A DNA stretch of 64,000 nucleotides from Laspinema olomoucense D3b (GCF_025370785.1 NZ_JAMXFA010000009.1:1-64000); one strand, 5' to 3'; shown: positions 34,827 through 43,820, counted from the first letter of the stretch. Notes: a model not told the origin generated them from the letters alone. A program made the numbers and translations.

Positions 34827-35192
34827 ATGAATCGGGAAACCATACCTTACAGAGAGTTTTCATTTACGCTTCCCGTGGGAGTGTTGGATGGGGATGGCAC
34901 TCTGCATCGGCAAGGGGTGATACGAAGGACGACGGGCCATGATGAAATCTGGGTGAGCAAAGACCCCCGGACTCAAGAAAATCCCGCTTATGGAATCATC
35001 TCCCTCTTCTGTCGGGTGATTACCAGTTTAGGAAACTTTTCCGCAGTGACTCCGCAGTTACTAGAGCAACTCTTTTTAACAGATTTTATTTATTTACGAG
35101 AGTTTTATACCCAAATTAATCAGCCCGGATTGGAGGGGATGGCTTCGGGGGAGTTTTTGGCTACCCCTTGGAGCAACTGTACCAAGAGGTAG
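34827..35192 (+). CDS. CIS tail assembly chaperone-like protein 2
   Basis: A 121-residue protein starting at ATG 34827 (MNRETIPYREFSFTLP); an earlier in-frame ATG lies inside the preceding gene. It repeats the plan of its neighbour: FTLPVGVLDGDGTLHRQGV, SKDPRTQENPAYGIISLF, TPQLLEQLFLTDFIYLREFY. It ends in SGEFLATPWSNCTKR, a tail that overlaps another coding frame in -1 (see the DUF6760-like entry). The pair resembles an old duplication. The overlapping -1 frame recalls the gpG/gpGT arrangement of phage tail chaperones. Confidence 0.7.
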   Translation: MNRETIPYREFSFTLPVGVLDGDGTLHRQGVIRRTTGHDEIWVSKDPRTQENPAYGIISLFCRVITSLGNFSAVTPQLLEQLFLTDFIYLREFYTQINQPGLEGMASGEFLATPWSNCTKR

Positions 35193-35301
35193 CGACGATC
35201 GCCTTTCACTTTCACTGGTCCTTGGATGATATCCTCCGTCTTGAACATGGGGAACGACGGCTTTGGCTGGCCACGATCGCCCAATTGAAGCGGATGCCCT
35301 G
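35120..35301 (+). CDS. DUF6760-like CIS protein in the -1 frame, no standard start
   Basis: This frame is open from 35120 to a TGA at 35299-35301. It reads YPLEQLYQEVATIAFHFHW (from 35162) then SLDDILRLEHGERRLWLATI, which matches the small DUF6760 family found after chaperone genes in CIS loci. No ATG or GTG starts the frame: upstream candidates are ATT (35129) and TTG (35168). It overlaps the C-terminal coding part of chaperone 2 by up to 73 bases in the -1 frame. Expression could need a programmed -1 shift (five G at 35147-35151 or TTTTT at 35154-35158) or an unusual start. Decay is a third possibility. The listed start is just the first open codon. Confidence 0.5.
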
Positions 35302-35657
35302 AGAGGAGATGGAACAGTGGGGGAAATAACTTGTCAATGGAGGACAGGAAGCAGCGTAAAACAGGATGAACCCAAGGGTAATCAAGAATCCAAAGAGGAC
35401 AGAGGTGCGATCGTTACTCAAAAAAGCGCGATCGCCCCATAGCTAGTCAGTATTGAAAATGAGTCCCGGAAAATCCGCCTCATTTTCAATTGACACTCCC
35501 CTGCTTGCTTCAAATCACATCCGTTTCTCAGAATTCGGAACTATGATAGCGGTAGAGTACAATCTGACCGTAAACTGTCAATTTTTCCAGATTCTTTTTT
35601 TAGCATCTTGTTTTTCCTTGCTCATCCTTCAATTGTTAATGCGGAGGTTTTACTATC
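35302..35657. other. Intergenic region after the CIS operon, no gene seen
   Basis: About 355 bases with two GATCGC-type sites near 35410-35435 and a possible -10 sequence TACAAT at 35558-35563 without a good -35. No LysM, spike or other CIS gene follows, so the structural operon ends here. A GGAGG motif near 35642 serves the next gene. Confidence 0.6.
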
Positions 35658-36407
35658 ATGCGATCGCCGAAACTAATTCACTTAATGGGTATCTTGGCTG
35701 TGGTCCTGTCTCCGGCTTTAATCACCCTTTCTGGATTCTCCTCAGTCCGCGCCCAATCTCAGCAAGGGGAACTCCTCGCCCTCAACTTCCCTTCTGCACC
35801 CCGTAACATTGGCGGTCCCCGCAGTAGCGCCGGGGGAGGAGTCCGAGGCAATGGGAATGAGACTTGCATCGAGGGTGAATCTCCCTTAACCGCCTTAACC
35901 CCGACCCATGATATTGTTAAAACCGTCACGCCCAACCCGGAATTTTTCATGTATGTCCCGAAAAATAGCGCCGCTTCGGGAGAATTTGTGATCGTTGATG
36001 AGAAGGGCAATGACGTTTACCTGTCTACCTTCGAGCTATCCGAGGCCCCGGGCGTGGTCAAGGTTAGCCTCCCTGCCAATACCGACCTGGAAATCGATCA
36101 AGTCTATGATTGGCAGTTTAGCCTCATCTGCGATCCCTTAGACCGCCAAGTTGATGTATTCGTCCAGGGCCAAATCCAGCCGACTCAACTCACCGAGGAA
36201 ATGCAAACTCAACTGGATCAGGCACAGCCCCTGGATCAGGTGCAACTCTATGTTGACCAAAGCCTATGGAACGAAGCGGTGAGCCTGCTGGCACAATTCC
36301 GTAATTCTAATCCCACGGAGTGGCAAGGACTGTTAAAATATGTCGGCTTAGAAGACATTGCTTCGGAACCTCTGCCAATCCAAACCATTGGAACATCGCA
36401 GAATTAA
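35658..36407 (+). CDS. DUF928 exported protein
   Basis: A 249-residue protein with a signal peptide (about 1-33, LVVLSPALITLSGF-like core, cut near VRAQS). The DUF928 body contains GNETCIEGESPLTALTP, FFMYVPKNSAASGEFVIVDE and DWQFSLICDPLDRQVDVFVQ, with two cysteines that could pair. DUF928 proteins are largely cyanobacterial and often lie next to CHASE2 or CHAT proteins, as here, 19 bases before a CHASE2-cyclase. Function is not known. A good GGAGG site precedes the ATG. Co-expression with the cyclase suggests a shared sensing role (inference). Confidence 0.85.
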   Translation: MRSPKLIHLMGILAVVLSPALITLSGFSSVRAQSQQGELLALNFPSAPRNIGGPRSSAGGGVRGNGNETCIEGESPLTALTPTHDIVKTVTPNPEFFMYVPKNSAASGEFVIVDEKGNDVYLSTFELSEAPGVVKVSLPANTDLEIDQVYDWQFSLICDPLDRQVDVFVQGQIQPTQLTEEMQTQLDQAQPLDQVQLYVDQSLWNEAVSLLAQFRNSNPTEWQGLLKYVGLEDIASEPLPIQTIGTSQN

Positions 36408-36426
36408 CATAACTAAGGAATAAGCC

Positions 36427-38676
36427 GTGATGTGGAATCAATTAAAACGGCAAGTTTGGGAATGGCGCGGGGTCTGGATTGCTGCTCCCTCAGTAACGGT
36501 AGCAGTGATCCTCCTGCGCTTTCTTGGTGTACTACAGCCTTGGGAATGGGCCGTTTACGATCTGTATATGAGGGGGCGGCCCTCGGAACCTCCAGACAAC
36601 CGAATTGCCATTGTCGGGATTAATGAATCCGATGTGCGCGAATTAGGACAAGCGATCATTCCCGATCGCGTTTATGCGGCAGTCATCGAGAATCTCAAAG
36701 CCATGAGTCCTAGGGCGATCGGCTTAGATATCTATCGGGATCAACCCGTTGAACCCGGTAATGCTGCACTGCGTCAGGTCTTTGAATCCACACCGAATTT
36801 GGTGGGAATTCAAAAAGTGATCGGGGACCGCGATCGCGACACCATTGGACCGCCTCCGGGATTACAATATGCCGGTTCCAATGACATGATTTTGGATGAA
36901 GATCAGGTGCTGCGCCGGGGGTTGGTGATGGTGAGCGCTCCCGAGGAGAACATCATCCCCAGTTTTAGTTTATATCTAGCCGGTCTCTATCTCGAAGCCG
37001 AAGGAATTGCCCCAGAAGCTATTGATGGGAGCGAATCGTGGAAATTTGGAAACCAAGTTTTCTCTCGCTTTCAACCGAACGATGGGGGCTACATTGGAGC
37101 AGATAATGGGGGCTATCAGGTCCTGTTAAACTATGCCGGTCCTAGCAGGCATTTTGAGACAGTTTCTCTGATGGATATCCTCAGAAATCGACTGCCCCAA
37201 GACTGGGGACGCGATCGCGTGATCTTGATTGGAGCCGTTGGGGAAAGCTACCAAGACTTATTTTTCACCCCCTTCACCAAAGAAGCGGGGAACCGCATGG
37301 CGGGGGTGGAAGTTCACGCCAATCTTGTCAGCCAAATGCTCAGCGCCGCCCTCGACGATCGCCCGGTGATTAAAACCATCCCGGAACCTTACGAGTGGCT
37401 GTGGATTTTCCTCTGGGGCAGTCTGGGGGCATTTCTGATTTGGAAATGGCGCTATGTCGGGGGAGCCGGATGGCTCTCCCTTCAACGCACTACAGCGGCG
37501 GTGTTGTCGGCGGCAGCCTTAGGGGGAATTACTTATGGCGCATTCCTCATGGGGTGGTGGATTCCCGTGGTGCCTCCGGCGTTGGCTTTACTCGGTTCTG
37601 CGACGGCGATCGTCGCTTACGTTGCCCGCACTGCCGGAGATATTCGCAAAACCTTTGGTCGTTATCTCACGGATCAAGTCGTCGCCAATTTACTAGAAAA
37701 TCCGGAAGGATTAAAAATGGGTGGGGAACGACGTAAACTGACGATTTTTACCTCAGATTTACGCGGATTTACGGCGCTCTCGGAACGCTTGCCCCCAGAA
37801 GAAGTGGTGAAAATTCTCAACTTTTATCTGGGATATATGGCCGATGTGATTACCTCTTACCAGGGAACCATTGATGAGTTTATGGGAGATGGGATCTTAG
37901 TGCTATTTGGTGCACCCACCTCCCGCCCGGATGATGCTAAAAGGGCGATCGCCTGCGGAATTTCCATGCAGTTAGCCATGCGTCAGGTGAATGCCAAAGT
38001 GGTGGAATGGGGGTTGCCCGAACTGGAAATGGGAATTGGTATCAATACTGGGGAAGTCGTCGTCGGCAATATTGGCTCGGAAAAACGCACCAAATACGGA
38101 GTTGTCGGCAGTCAGGTCAATTTAACCTACCGAATTGAATCTTATACAACCGGAGGGCAAATACTGATTTCTGAGCAGACTCTCCTCGATGCCGGAGGTG
38201 AGGAGGTCGTCCAAATTGAGGGTAAACGTGAGGTGATGCCCAAAGGTGTGAAAGAACCGCTGATGATTTATGATGTGAGCGGGATTAAAGAGCCTTATCA
38301 TATCTCCCTAACCAGGGAAGAAGAGGTGTTTTTGCCCCTGAGCGAAAACATCCCCATTCAATATACCATTTTGGAAGGAAAGCACATCAGCGAAACCCGC
38401 CTACTCGGTCATTTAGTCCAGCTTTCGGCTAAAGGTGCTCAAGTGAGAAGTGAACCGGGAGCCGGGGATCTTATCCCCGTCGGATTGACCAATCTCAAGC
38501 TCAATTTATTGGAGGCTAATTCCGAGGAAAGCCGCGAAGATATTTATGCCAAGGTCCTAGAAAAACCAGCCGCTGAACCCCATTGCTTTTACATTAAGTT
38601 TACAGCAAAACCTCCGGCAGTGGCAGCTCACTTGGAGCAGGTGTATAAGTCTCTTCCGGGTGTCGCTCCGTCCTAA
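36427..38676 (+). CDS. CHASE2-adenylate/guanylate cyclase with PilZ-like C-terminus
   Basis: A 749-residue membrane cyclase. An N-terminal helix (about 17-36) is followed by an extracytoplasmic CHASE2 sensor (NRIAIVGINESDVRELGQ near 60, PRAIGLDIYRDQPV near 98), then three membrane helices (about 324-395). The class III cyclase domain (about 435-615) keeps both metal-binding Asp residues in SDLRGFTALSE (near 441) and FMGDGILVLFG (near 487), plus GINTGEVVVGNIGS. A C-terminal beta domain (about 625-740) resembles PilZ but lacks a clear RxxxR motif. The product is probably cAMP; cGMP cannot be excluded. Its partners may be the two cyclic-nucleotide-binding proteins in this window. Confidence 0.85.
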   Translation: MMWNQLKRQVWEWRGVWIAAPSVTVAVILLRFLGVLQPWEWAVYDLYMRGRPSEPPDNRIAIVGINESDVRELGQAIIPDRVYAAVIENLKAMSPRAIGLDIYRDQPVEPGNAALRQVFESTPNLVGIQKVIGDRDRDTIGPPPGLQYAGSNDMILDEDQVLRRGLVMVSAPEENIIPSFSLYLAGLYLEAEGIAPEAIDGSESWKFGNQVFSRFQPNDGGYIGADNGGYQVLLNYAGPSRHFETVSLMDILRNRLPQDWGRDRVILIGAVGESYQDLFFTPFTKEAGNRMAGVEVHANLVSQMLSAALDDRPVIKTIPEPYEWLWIFLWGSLGAFLIWKWRYVGGAGWLSLQRTTAAVLSAAALGGITYGAFLMGWWIPVVPPALALLGSATAIVAYVARTAGDIRKTFGRYLTDQVVANLLENPEGLKMGGERRKLTIFTSDLRGFTALSERLPPEEVVKILNFYLGYMADVITSYQGTIDEFMGDGILVLFGAPTSRPDDAKRAIACGISMQLAMRQVNAKVVEWGLPELEMGIGINTGEVVVGNIGSEKRTKYGVVGSQVNLTYRIESYTTGGQILISEQTLLDAGGEEVVQIEGKREVMPKGVKEPLMIYDVSGIKEPYHISLTREEEVFLPLSENIPIQYTILEGKHISETRLLGHLVQLSAKGAQVRSEPGAGDLIPVGLTNLKLNLLEANSEESREDIYAKVLEKPAAEPHCFYIKFTAKPPAVAAHLEQVYKSLPGVAPS

Positions 38677-38747
38677 GTGAGGTTTGAGTTGACTTTTCAA
38701 CTTAAGGAGGGCGCTCTCCCTTGTTTAAATGACATTAGAGGACTGTT

Positions 38748-39548
38748 ATGAAATTAACCTTTTTGGGCTCTGGCTCCGCTTTCACCGTGGGAGCCAATAA
38801 TTATCAATCGAATGTGCTTTTAGAGAGCGATCGCGGAACTAAACTCCTGATTGATTGTGGTTCCGATATTCGCTTTTCTCTCCATGAAGCGGGATATTCC
38901 TATCTGGATATCACCGATATTTACATCAGCCATTTGCACTCGGATCATGCCGGAGGACTGGAATATATTTCCTTTACCACCAAATTTGACCCCCGATGCC
39001 AAAGACCCCGCCTTTATATCAGTAAAGAAATAGCTGGGGACCTCTGGGCCCATACCCTTTCCGGGGGTCTCCGTTCCATCCAAGGCGATATCACAGAATT
39101 AGAGACGTTTTTTGAAGTCCAAAAAGTTCCCCGCAATGGACATTTTATCTGGGAAAATATCCAATTTAATCTCGTGAAAGTCATCCATATTAACAATGGA
39201 TACTTTATCATGCCCAGCTACGGATTGTTCTTTGAGCTTGAAGGAAAGCAAATCTTTTTTAGCACAGATACCCAGTTATGTCGGGAAGAAATTTGGGAAT
39301 ATTACGAGCAAGCTGACCTGATTTTTCAGGATTGCGAAACCTCTCAATTCCCCACAACCGTTCACGCTCATTATCAGGAATTAGTCGCCTTACCGGACGC
39401 CATCAAAAATAAAATGTGGTTGTATGGGTATCAACCCGGACCCCTTCCGGATGCGGAACAAGATGGATTCCTCGGGTTTGTTCAACGGGGACAGCAGTTT
39501 GAATTTACCCCCTCTCCCCTGGCAGCAGAGACAATCGTCACAGTGTGA
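38748..39548 (+). CDS. MBL-fold metallo-hydrolase (RNase Z-like group)
   Basis: A 266-residue metallo-beta-lactamase-fold protein. The N-terminus TFLGSGSAFTVGANNYQSN and the metal motif HLHSDHAGG (His62, His64, Asp66, His67) are clear. Later ligands are probably in INNGYFIMPS (His near 145), STDTQL (Asp near 173) and VHAHYQE (His near 203). The closest group by eye is the RNase Z/PhnP-like branch, but the exosite arm of tRNase Z is missing, so a small-molecule phosphodiesterase is possible. A small hairpin in the 71-base spacer follows the cyclase stop. A cyclic-nucleotide phosphodiesterase role is only a suggestion from context. Confidence 0.75.
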   Translation: MKLTFLGSGSAFTVGANNYQSNVLLESDRGTKLLIDCGSDIRFSLHEAGYSYLDITDIYISHLHSDHAGGLEYISFTTKFDPRCQRPRLYISKEIAGDLWAHTLSGGLRSIQGDITELETFFEVQKVPRNGHFIWENIQFNLVKVIHINNGYFIMPSYGLFFELEGKQIFFSTDTQLCREEIWEYYEQADLIFQDCETSQFPTTVHAHYQELVALPDAIKNKMWLYGYQPGPLPDAEQDGFLGFVQRGQQFEFTPSPLAAETIVTV

Positions 39549-40030
39549 TTCCCTCGTGCAAGATTAGAGGAACTACATCATAACTGGCGCGGTAAGCGTT
39601 GGCGTAGCCTGTGCGTGGTGCACTTAGCTATGCCGCAGGCGATCGCCTCCAACCCTCCTTTCTAAAAGGAGGGCTTTTTTAATTTATGGCCCTTCATCGA
39701 TTGTCCCCTTTAGCAACCCATGAGGGTCAAGAACCCCGGTTTTTGAACCCTTGATCTCCTCTTGTACCCATCCCTCAGAATTTCCGGAACTTAGAAGGAT
39801 GCACAGCAGACTAAAGAAGGGACTTTCCATAACCTCCGGAATTCGGGCCTAATTCCTGATCAGGGTAGAAGAATCGGAGCAAAAGAGGTGAAAATCCCCC
39901 TCAGTTCAGGATAGAGAGAACCACAAAGGCTAATCCCCCTTGAGAGGACATAGAAGGCAGCTAAACCCTTGTGTGGCCTCTGTCCCCTAACCTATAGTAA
40001 ACTAGCGATTGTTCGCTCGATCCAGGATCA
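39549..40030. other. Intergenic region, repeats and terminator only
   Basis: About 480 bases. Near 39588-39650 there is a repeat of the GGCGTAGCCT/ATGCCGCAGGC type often seen in cyanobacterial spacers, followed by a strong terminator at 39653 and a GAACCCCGG palindromic motif at 39731. A TATAGT at 39993 could be the -10 of the MscS-type gene, but no good -35 is visible. No small gene seen. Confidence 0.6.
39653..39681 (+). terminator. Intrinsic terminator of the metallo-hydrolase gene
   Basis: CCCTCCTT pairs with AAGGAGGG (stem about 8 bp, short loop), followed directly by CTTTTTTAATTT. It lies 105 bases after the stop of the hydrolase gene. Confidence 0.8.
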
Positions 40031-41491
40031 ATGAACGAAGCGTTTAAAAGAATAGCAGCACAATCCCTTTCCTGGTTTACCGCTCCAATTCCCCTCGGCA
40101 ACTACTCAGTTTCAATCAGTGCAATCTTGCAACTGATTATCTGGGTTTTGATTGTTGTGTTCCTATCCAGTGGCCTCAAGAAATTCCTAAAATATCGCCT
40201 TTTGGTTAAGCTAGGAATTGACGAAGGAAACCGGGAAGCAATGGCAACCATTATCAGCTATAGCAGTTCCCTGCTAGGGCTAATTATTGTGTTACAAAGT
40301 ACCGGATTTAACCTCGGTTCCCTACTCGTCATTGCGGGAGGTTTAGGGGTTGGGATTGGGTTTGGACTTCAGGAGGTAACCCGAAACTTTATCAGCGGTC
40401 TAACCTTACTGATTGAACGAAAACTCAAGGTTGGGGATTTTATAGAATTTGACGGAATGTCCGGTTATGTCCAAGAAGTATCCCTGCGATCGACCCTGAT
40501 CCGGACCCGTGATGGGGGTGATGTCGTCGTTCCCAACAGTAAACTTGTTGAAAATAAAGTTCTTAATTGGAGCTATGACTCTTTTCACGCTCGGATTCAA
40601 ATTCCTGTGGGAATTGCCTATAACAGCGACACGGTATTGGTCACAGAAACTCTTTTAAATGCGGCTTATATGGAACCGGCAGTGTTGCACGACCCTCCCC
40701 CAAAAGTCATGTTTAAAAATTTTGGGGATAATGCGCTCAACTTTGAACTGTGGGTTTGGGTAAACCGAATCGATCGCGAACCGTTTATTCGGAGTTCCTT
40801 AAATTTTATCATCGAACACAACTTGCGCCAAAATCATATTAAAATCCCGTTTCCTCAACGGGATTTATGGATTAGAAATGGAGAAGATTTCAGCCGGTTG
40901 GGTCGCAAAAAAATCTACCAAAACGGCCATAGTCCTGAGAGGATCCCGGATACTGGAACCGTTGCTACCTCTTCTGATCCTTTAACCCTGAAAAATTTGC
41001 TGCGGCAGGTGACTTATTTTCAAAACTTTACGGACCTCGAATTAAGGAAACTCATCGAAATTGGTCATCGGACACGCTTGTATCCCTCGCAGTTTTTATT
41101 CCATGAAGGAGACCCGGGAGATGCCTTTTATATCGTGTTATCGGGTTCCGTGGAGGTGTTTGTGGAAAAAATTAATAAGCATCTGACCAACTTGGCGGCA
41201 GGGAAATTTTTTGGGGAATTATCTTTAATGTTAGGAATTCCCAGAACAGCATCGGTGCGAGCCTTAGAAGAAACCATTCTTTTTACAATTCATCATAAGG
41301 CTTTTCAAAGCATTTTGCAGGAGCATCCCGAATTGGCTGAGGAAATTGTTCAGGAATTATGTAAACATCAAGAAGAATTAGCGCAGCGACAACAGCAATT
41401 AAGAACAATGGGGTTGTTAGATTCCACGGAAGATGATAAAAATCCGGTGGTTTGGGTGAGAAAGCGGCTACAAAATTTGTTTGGGCTGTAG
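40031..41491 (+). CDS. MscS-type channel with cyclic-nucleotide-binding domain
   Basis: A 486-residue protein with about three membrane helices (about 29-53, 74-93, 98-130) and the MscS pore and beta region: GGLGVGIGFGLQEVTRNFIS, IERKLKVGDFIEFDGMSGYV and GGDVVVPNSKLVENKVLNWS. A cyclic-nucleotide-binding domain follows (about 325-445) with the cassette FGELSLMLGIPRTASVR (near 394). This plan matches the known bacterial cyclic-nucleotide-gated MscS-like family. The end NPVVWVRKRLQNLFGL is almost that of the dCache sensor at 5109, which shows a shared module. It is a candidate receptor for the cyclase at 36427. Confidence 0.88.
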   Translation: MNEAFKRIAAQSLSWFTAPIPLGNYSVSISAILQLIIWVLIVVFLSSGLKKFLKYRLLVKLGIDEGNREAMATIISYSSSLLGLIIVLQSTGFNLGSLLVIAGGLGVGIGFGLQEVTRNFISGLTLLIERKLKVGDFIEFDGMSGYVQEVSLRSTLIRTRDGGDVVVPNSKLVENKVLNWSYDSFHARIQIPVGIAYNSDTVLVTETLLNAAYMEPAVLHDPPPKVMFKNFGDNALNFELWVWVNRIDREPFIRSSLNFIIEHNLRQNHIKIPFPQRDLWIRNGEDFSRLGRKKIYQNGHSPERIPDTGTVATSSDPLTLKNLLRQVTYFQNFTDLELRKLIEIGHRTRLYPSQFLFHEGDPGDAFYIVLSGSVEVFVEKINKHLTNLAAGKFFGELSLMLGIPRTASVRALEETILFTIHHKAFQSILQEHPELAEEIVQELCKHQEELAQRQQQLRTMGLLDSTEDDKNPVVWVRKRLQNLFGL

Positions 41492-41719
41492 TTTGGGGGC
41501 TGGATGGGTGCGATCGCCTCCCCCTAACATCGCGATCGCGCTGATCACCTGTGAATATAAGCCCCAACTGAAGACTCTAGAATCAATTCATTCCCCCCCT
41601 GAGTTGGTCTGGCTCAAGGGTGACTCTGCCTAGAGGAATAGTCTGACAAAAGCCAGACTCTACCCAAAGTAGGAGTTAAAATCTTTACAATAGCTTTAAT
41701 AAAAGAACCGTATCGGGGG

Positions 41720-41748
41720 GAGACACCCGTACAGAAATTGCATATAAT
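41720..41748 (+). promoter_or_regulatory. Probable promoter of the small gene at 41770
   Basis: GAGACA (41720-41725, four of six consensus bases) and a perfect TATAAT (41743-41748) are separated by 17 bases. The -10 ends 21 bases before the ATG, so the leader is very short. Confidence 0.5.
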
Positions 41749-41769
41749 TAGAATGGAGTTTACCCGGTT

Positions 41770-42039
41770 ATGGAAGAAAAAATGACTTGGCCCACCTGCC
41801 TAAATCCAATGACTAAAAAACAGGAATCCAAGCCGAACGGAACGACAGCACAATTGGCGGAATTCGTCCTTGAGTTGTATGCTGCCGGATGGACGCAACA
41901 GCAAGTCTTCGGCCAATATCCTCACATTACCCCAGCCCTCGTAACCAGAGTCTTTTCCTTAGCCGCACTCTTGTGTGTTAGAGAAGAGGTGCTCTCTCAA
42001 CTTTCCGGAACGCCTGAATCCAGATTATTAAACGTATAA
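41770..42039 (+). CDS. Small unknown protein
   Basis: An 89-residue protein: a charged start (MEEKMTWPTCLNPMTKKQ), then AQLAEFVLELYAAGWTQQQV and ALVTRVFSLAALLCVREEVL, which look like three helices. The TQQQVFGQYPHITPALVTRV segment is suggestive of a winged or simple HTH, but no family is recognised. A clear TATAAT promoter lies just upstream, so it is probably transcribed as a single gene. It converges with the radical SAM gene. Confidence 0.55.
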   Translation: MEEKMTWPTCLNPMTKKQESKPNGTTAQLAEFVLELYAAGWTQQQVFGQYPHITPALVTRVFSLAALLCVREEVLSQLSGTPESRLLNV

Positions 42040-42197
42040 GCCTTTCTTAACAGAACAGCTTAAATATTTTTCACACACAATTTTTAAGGGGGGGTTACTG
42101 CTGAATCCTTTACTCGAAACCCCAAACCGTAGCTTTTGAGAGAGGTCGAGTCTGACAATGACCCATTCAAGAGTGGCAAAAATATAGCGATCGCCCA

Positions 42198-42235
42198 ATA
42201 AAAAAAAATAAGTAGGCGGGGCTTCAAGCCCCGCC
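42198..42235 (-). terminator. Intrinsic terminator of the radical SAM gene
   Basis: GGCGGGGCTT (42215-42224) and AAGCCCCGCC (42226-42235) form a perfect hairpin. On the minus strand it is followed by TACTTA and a run of nine T. It lies just after the stop of the minus-strand gene at 42243. Confidence 0.75.
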
Positions 42236-42242
42236 CTCATTT

Positions 42243-43820
42243 TCAGTTGACACCGACCGTAGCCCGGGGCTGGGGTTCCTGTAAAATAGGCGCAGATAAC
42301 GCCGATTCTAGCTCCGCACAACCTAACCGTTCTTCTAAAATTCGCATCACTTCCCGTCCGAAATCATTGGGATTGCGCTGCCATGCCTCCAGACAAACCT
42401 CCCCGAAGAACGACCCCAACGGTTCCGGATTCCAGAGTAACTTGCGGGCAGTCCAAGGCATCAAGCTCATGGGGTCGTAACCGGGTTTAATAATATTTTC
42501 CTTAAACGCATACTCTTCTAAATGCGTATGGGGTTGTAACCCGATAAAAAAGATAGCTGGTTCCACCTTATCTTCCCCAAAAATTCGTTCTAGTTCCCGA
42601 TGATAGGCCAGGGTTTGCCGAATCGTTTCATAAGTTTCATCAATCACATTAAACGAATAATTAACCGACACCAAGTCATTAAAACCGGCTGCTTTCAAAT
42701 CGCGACAATTTTGTAGAACCACTCGGAGGTTGTAGCCCATTCGCATCTTGCGAACCAGTTCTTGGGAACCGCTAGTAATCCCAATTTCAAAATAATTCAT
42801 CCCGGTTTTGACCATCAAGTCGCATAATTCCGGGGTCAGATTGTCAGCGCGGATATAGGCGGCCCAATGGATATCTTTCATTCCGGCTTCGGAAATTTTC
42901 TGCAGTAAGGCGATCGCATCATTAATATATCGCCGTGCCGGAATAAATTGAGCATCGGTAAACCAAAAATTGCGGATGCCGCGATCGTACAGTTGTCGCA
43001 TTTCCGCCACCACTTCATCGGCTGGATTAATCCGGACCTGCTTCCCTTCAATCACCGTATAAACGCAGTAACAACAGTTATGGGGACAACCGCGTTTAGT
43101 TTGGACGCCGATATAAAAATCTTGGTCTTGCAGATAATATTGAAACTCCGGCCATAACCGTTCTATATAGTCATAGTCACAAGCAGTTTTCTCAATTTCT
43201 GTGGGTTTTTCATGGATCAGGCGATCGCGCGGGGTCGTTTCCCCCACCACATAACAGCGCTCATCCCGAAAATCCTGACCCCGCAGATATTTTTCCAGGA
43301 GTACCTCCCCTTCCCCCACCGAGATAATCGTCCCCTGGGGTAAACTGCGCCCGAGTTGTTCATAGAACACACTCACAGCACCTCCCCCCACAATCGCCCT
43401 CGCTTCCGGGTGATAGGTTTGAGCCCGTTTGAGTCCCCGCTTGACTAATCCCAGATTGCGCCAGAGTTCGCCATAATAGGCCGTGGTGATTCGCAGTCCC
43501 CCCAGGGCACCCCGGAGTTTAATTAAGGGATTGCGAGCATAGTAAAACTCAAAAGCATTTTGGAGGGGATTGCCTCCGCGTCCCCCGACGGGGGCGTAAA
43601 TTTGAATATCCCGCCAGGAGAAGACGAGTAAGGTGGGTTGAAAGCGATCGACACAGGCATCGAGGGACTGCGCAAAGTCCAGAGGGGGGACCGTTCCCAT
43701 ATCAAAAATCTGCTGTTCAACCTCGGGAAACAGCTTGTGAACGAAATCGGCTAGGTAAACGACACCGATCGGGAAGATGGGATTGCACGGGAGGCGAACG
43801 TAGAGGATGCGATTTTCCAT
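42243..43820 (-). CDS. B12-binding/radical SAM protein, likely photosystem-II high-light group
   Basis: A 525-residue protein. Residues about 1-190 fit a cobalamin-binding-type domain (LPCNPIFPIGVVYLADFVHK; ARAIVGGGAVSVFYEQLG; ISVGEGEVLLEKYL). The radical SAM core begins with CPHNCCYC (Cys245, Cys249, Cys252), the CxxxCxxC motif that binds the 4Fe-4S cluster. It continues through NFWFTDAQFIPARRYIND and YFEIGITSGSQELVRKMRMG. Close relatives are annotated in cyanobacteria as photosystem II high-light acclimation radical SAM proteins; I recall that name from similarity and cannot test it here. The reaction is unknown. It is monocistronic with its own terminator. Confidence 0.75.
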   Translation of the reverse strand: MENRILYVRLPCNPIFPIGVVYLADFVHKLFPEVEQQIFDMGTVPPLDFAQSLDACVDRFQPTLLVFSWRDIQIYAPVGGRGGNPLQNAFEFYYARNPLIKLRGALGGLRITTAYYGELWRNLGLVKRGLKRAQTYHPEARAIVGGGAVSVFYEQLGRSLPQGTIISVGEGEVLLEKYLRGQDFRDERCYVVGETTPRDRLIHEKPTEIEKTACDYDYIERLWPEFQYYLQDQDFYIGVQTKRGCPHNCCYCVYTVIEGKQVRINPADEVVAEMRQLYDRGIRNFWFTDAQFIPARRYINDAIALLQKISEAGMKDIHWAAYIRADNLTPELCDLMVKTGMNYFEIGITSGSQELVRKMRMGYNLRVVLQNCRDLKAAGFNDLVSVNYSFNVIDETYETIRQTLAYHRELERIFGEDKVEPAIFFIGLQPHTHLEEYAFKENIIKPGYDPMSLMPWTARKLLWNPEPLGSFFGEVCLEAWQRNPNDFGREVMRILEERLGCAELESALSAPILQEPQPRATVGVN

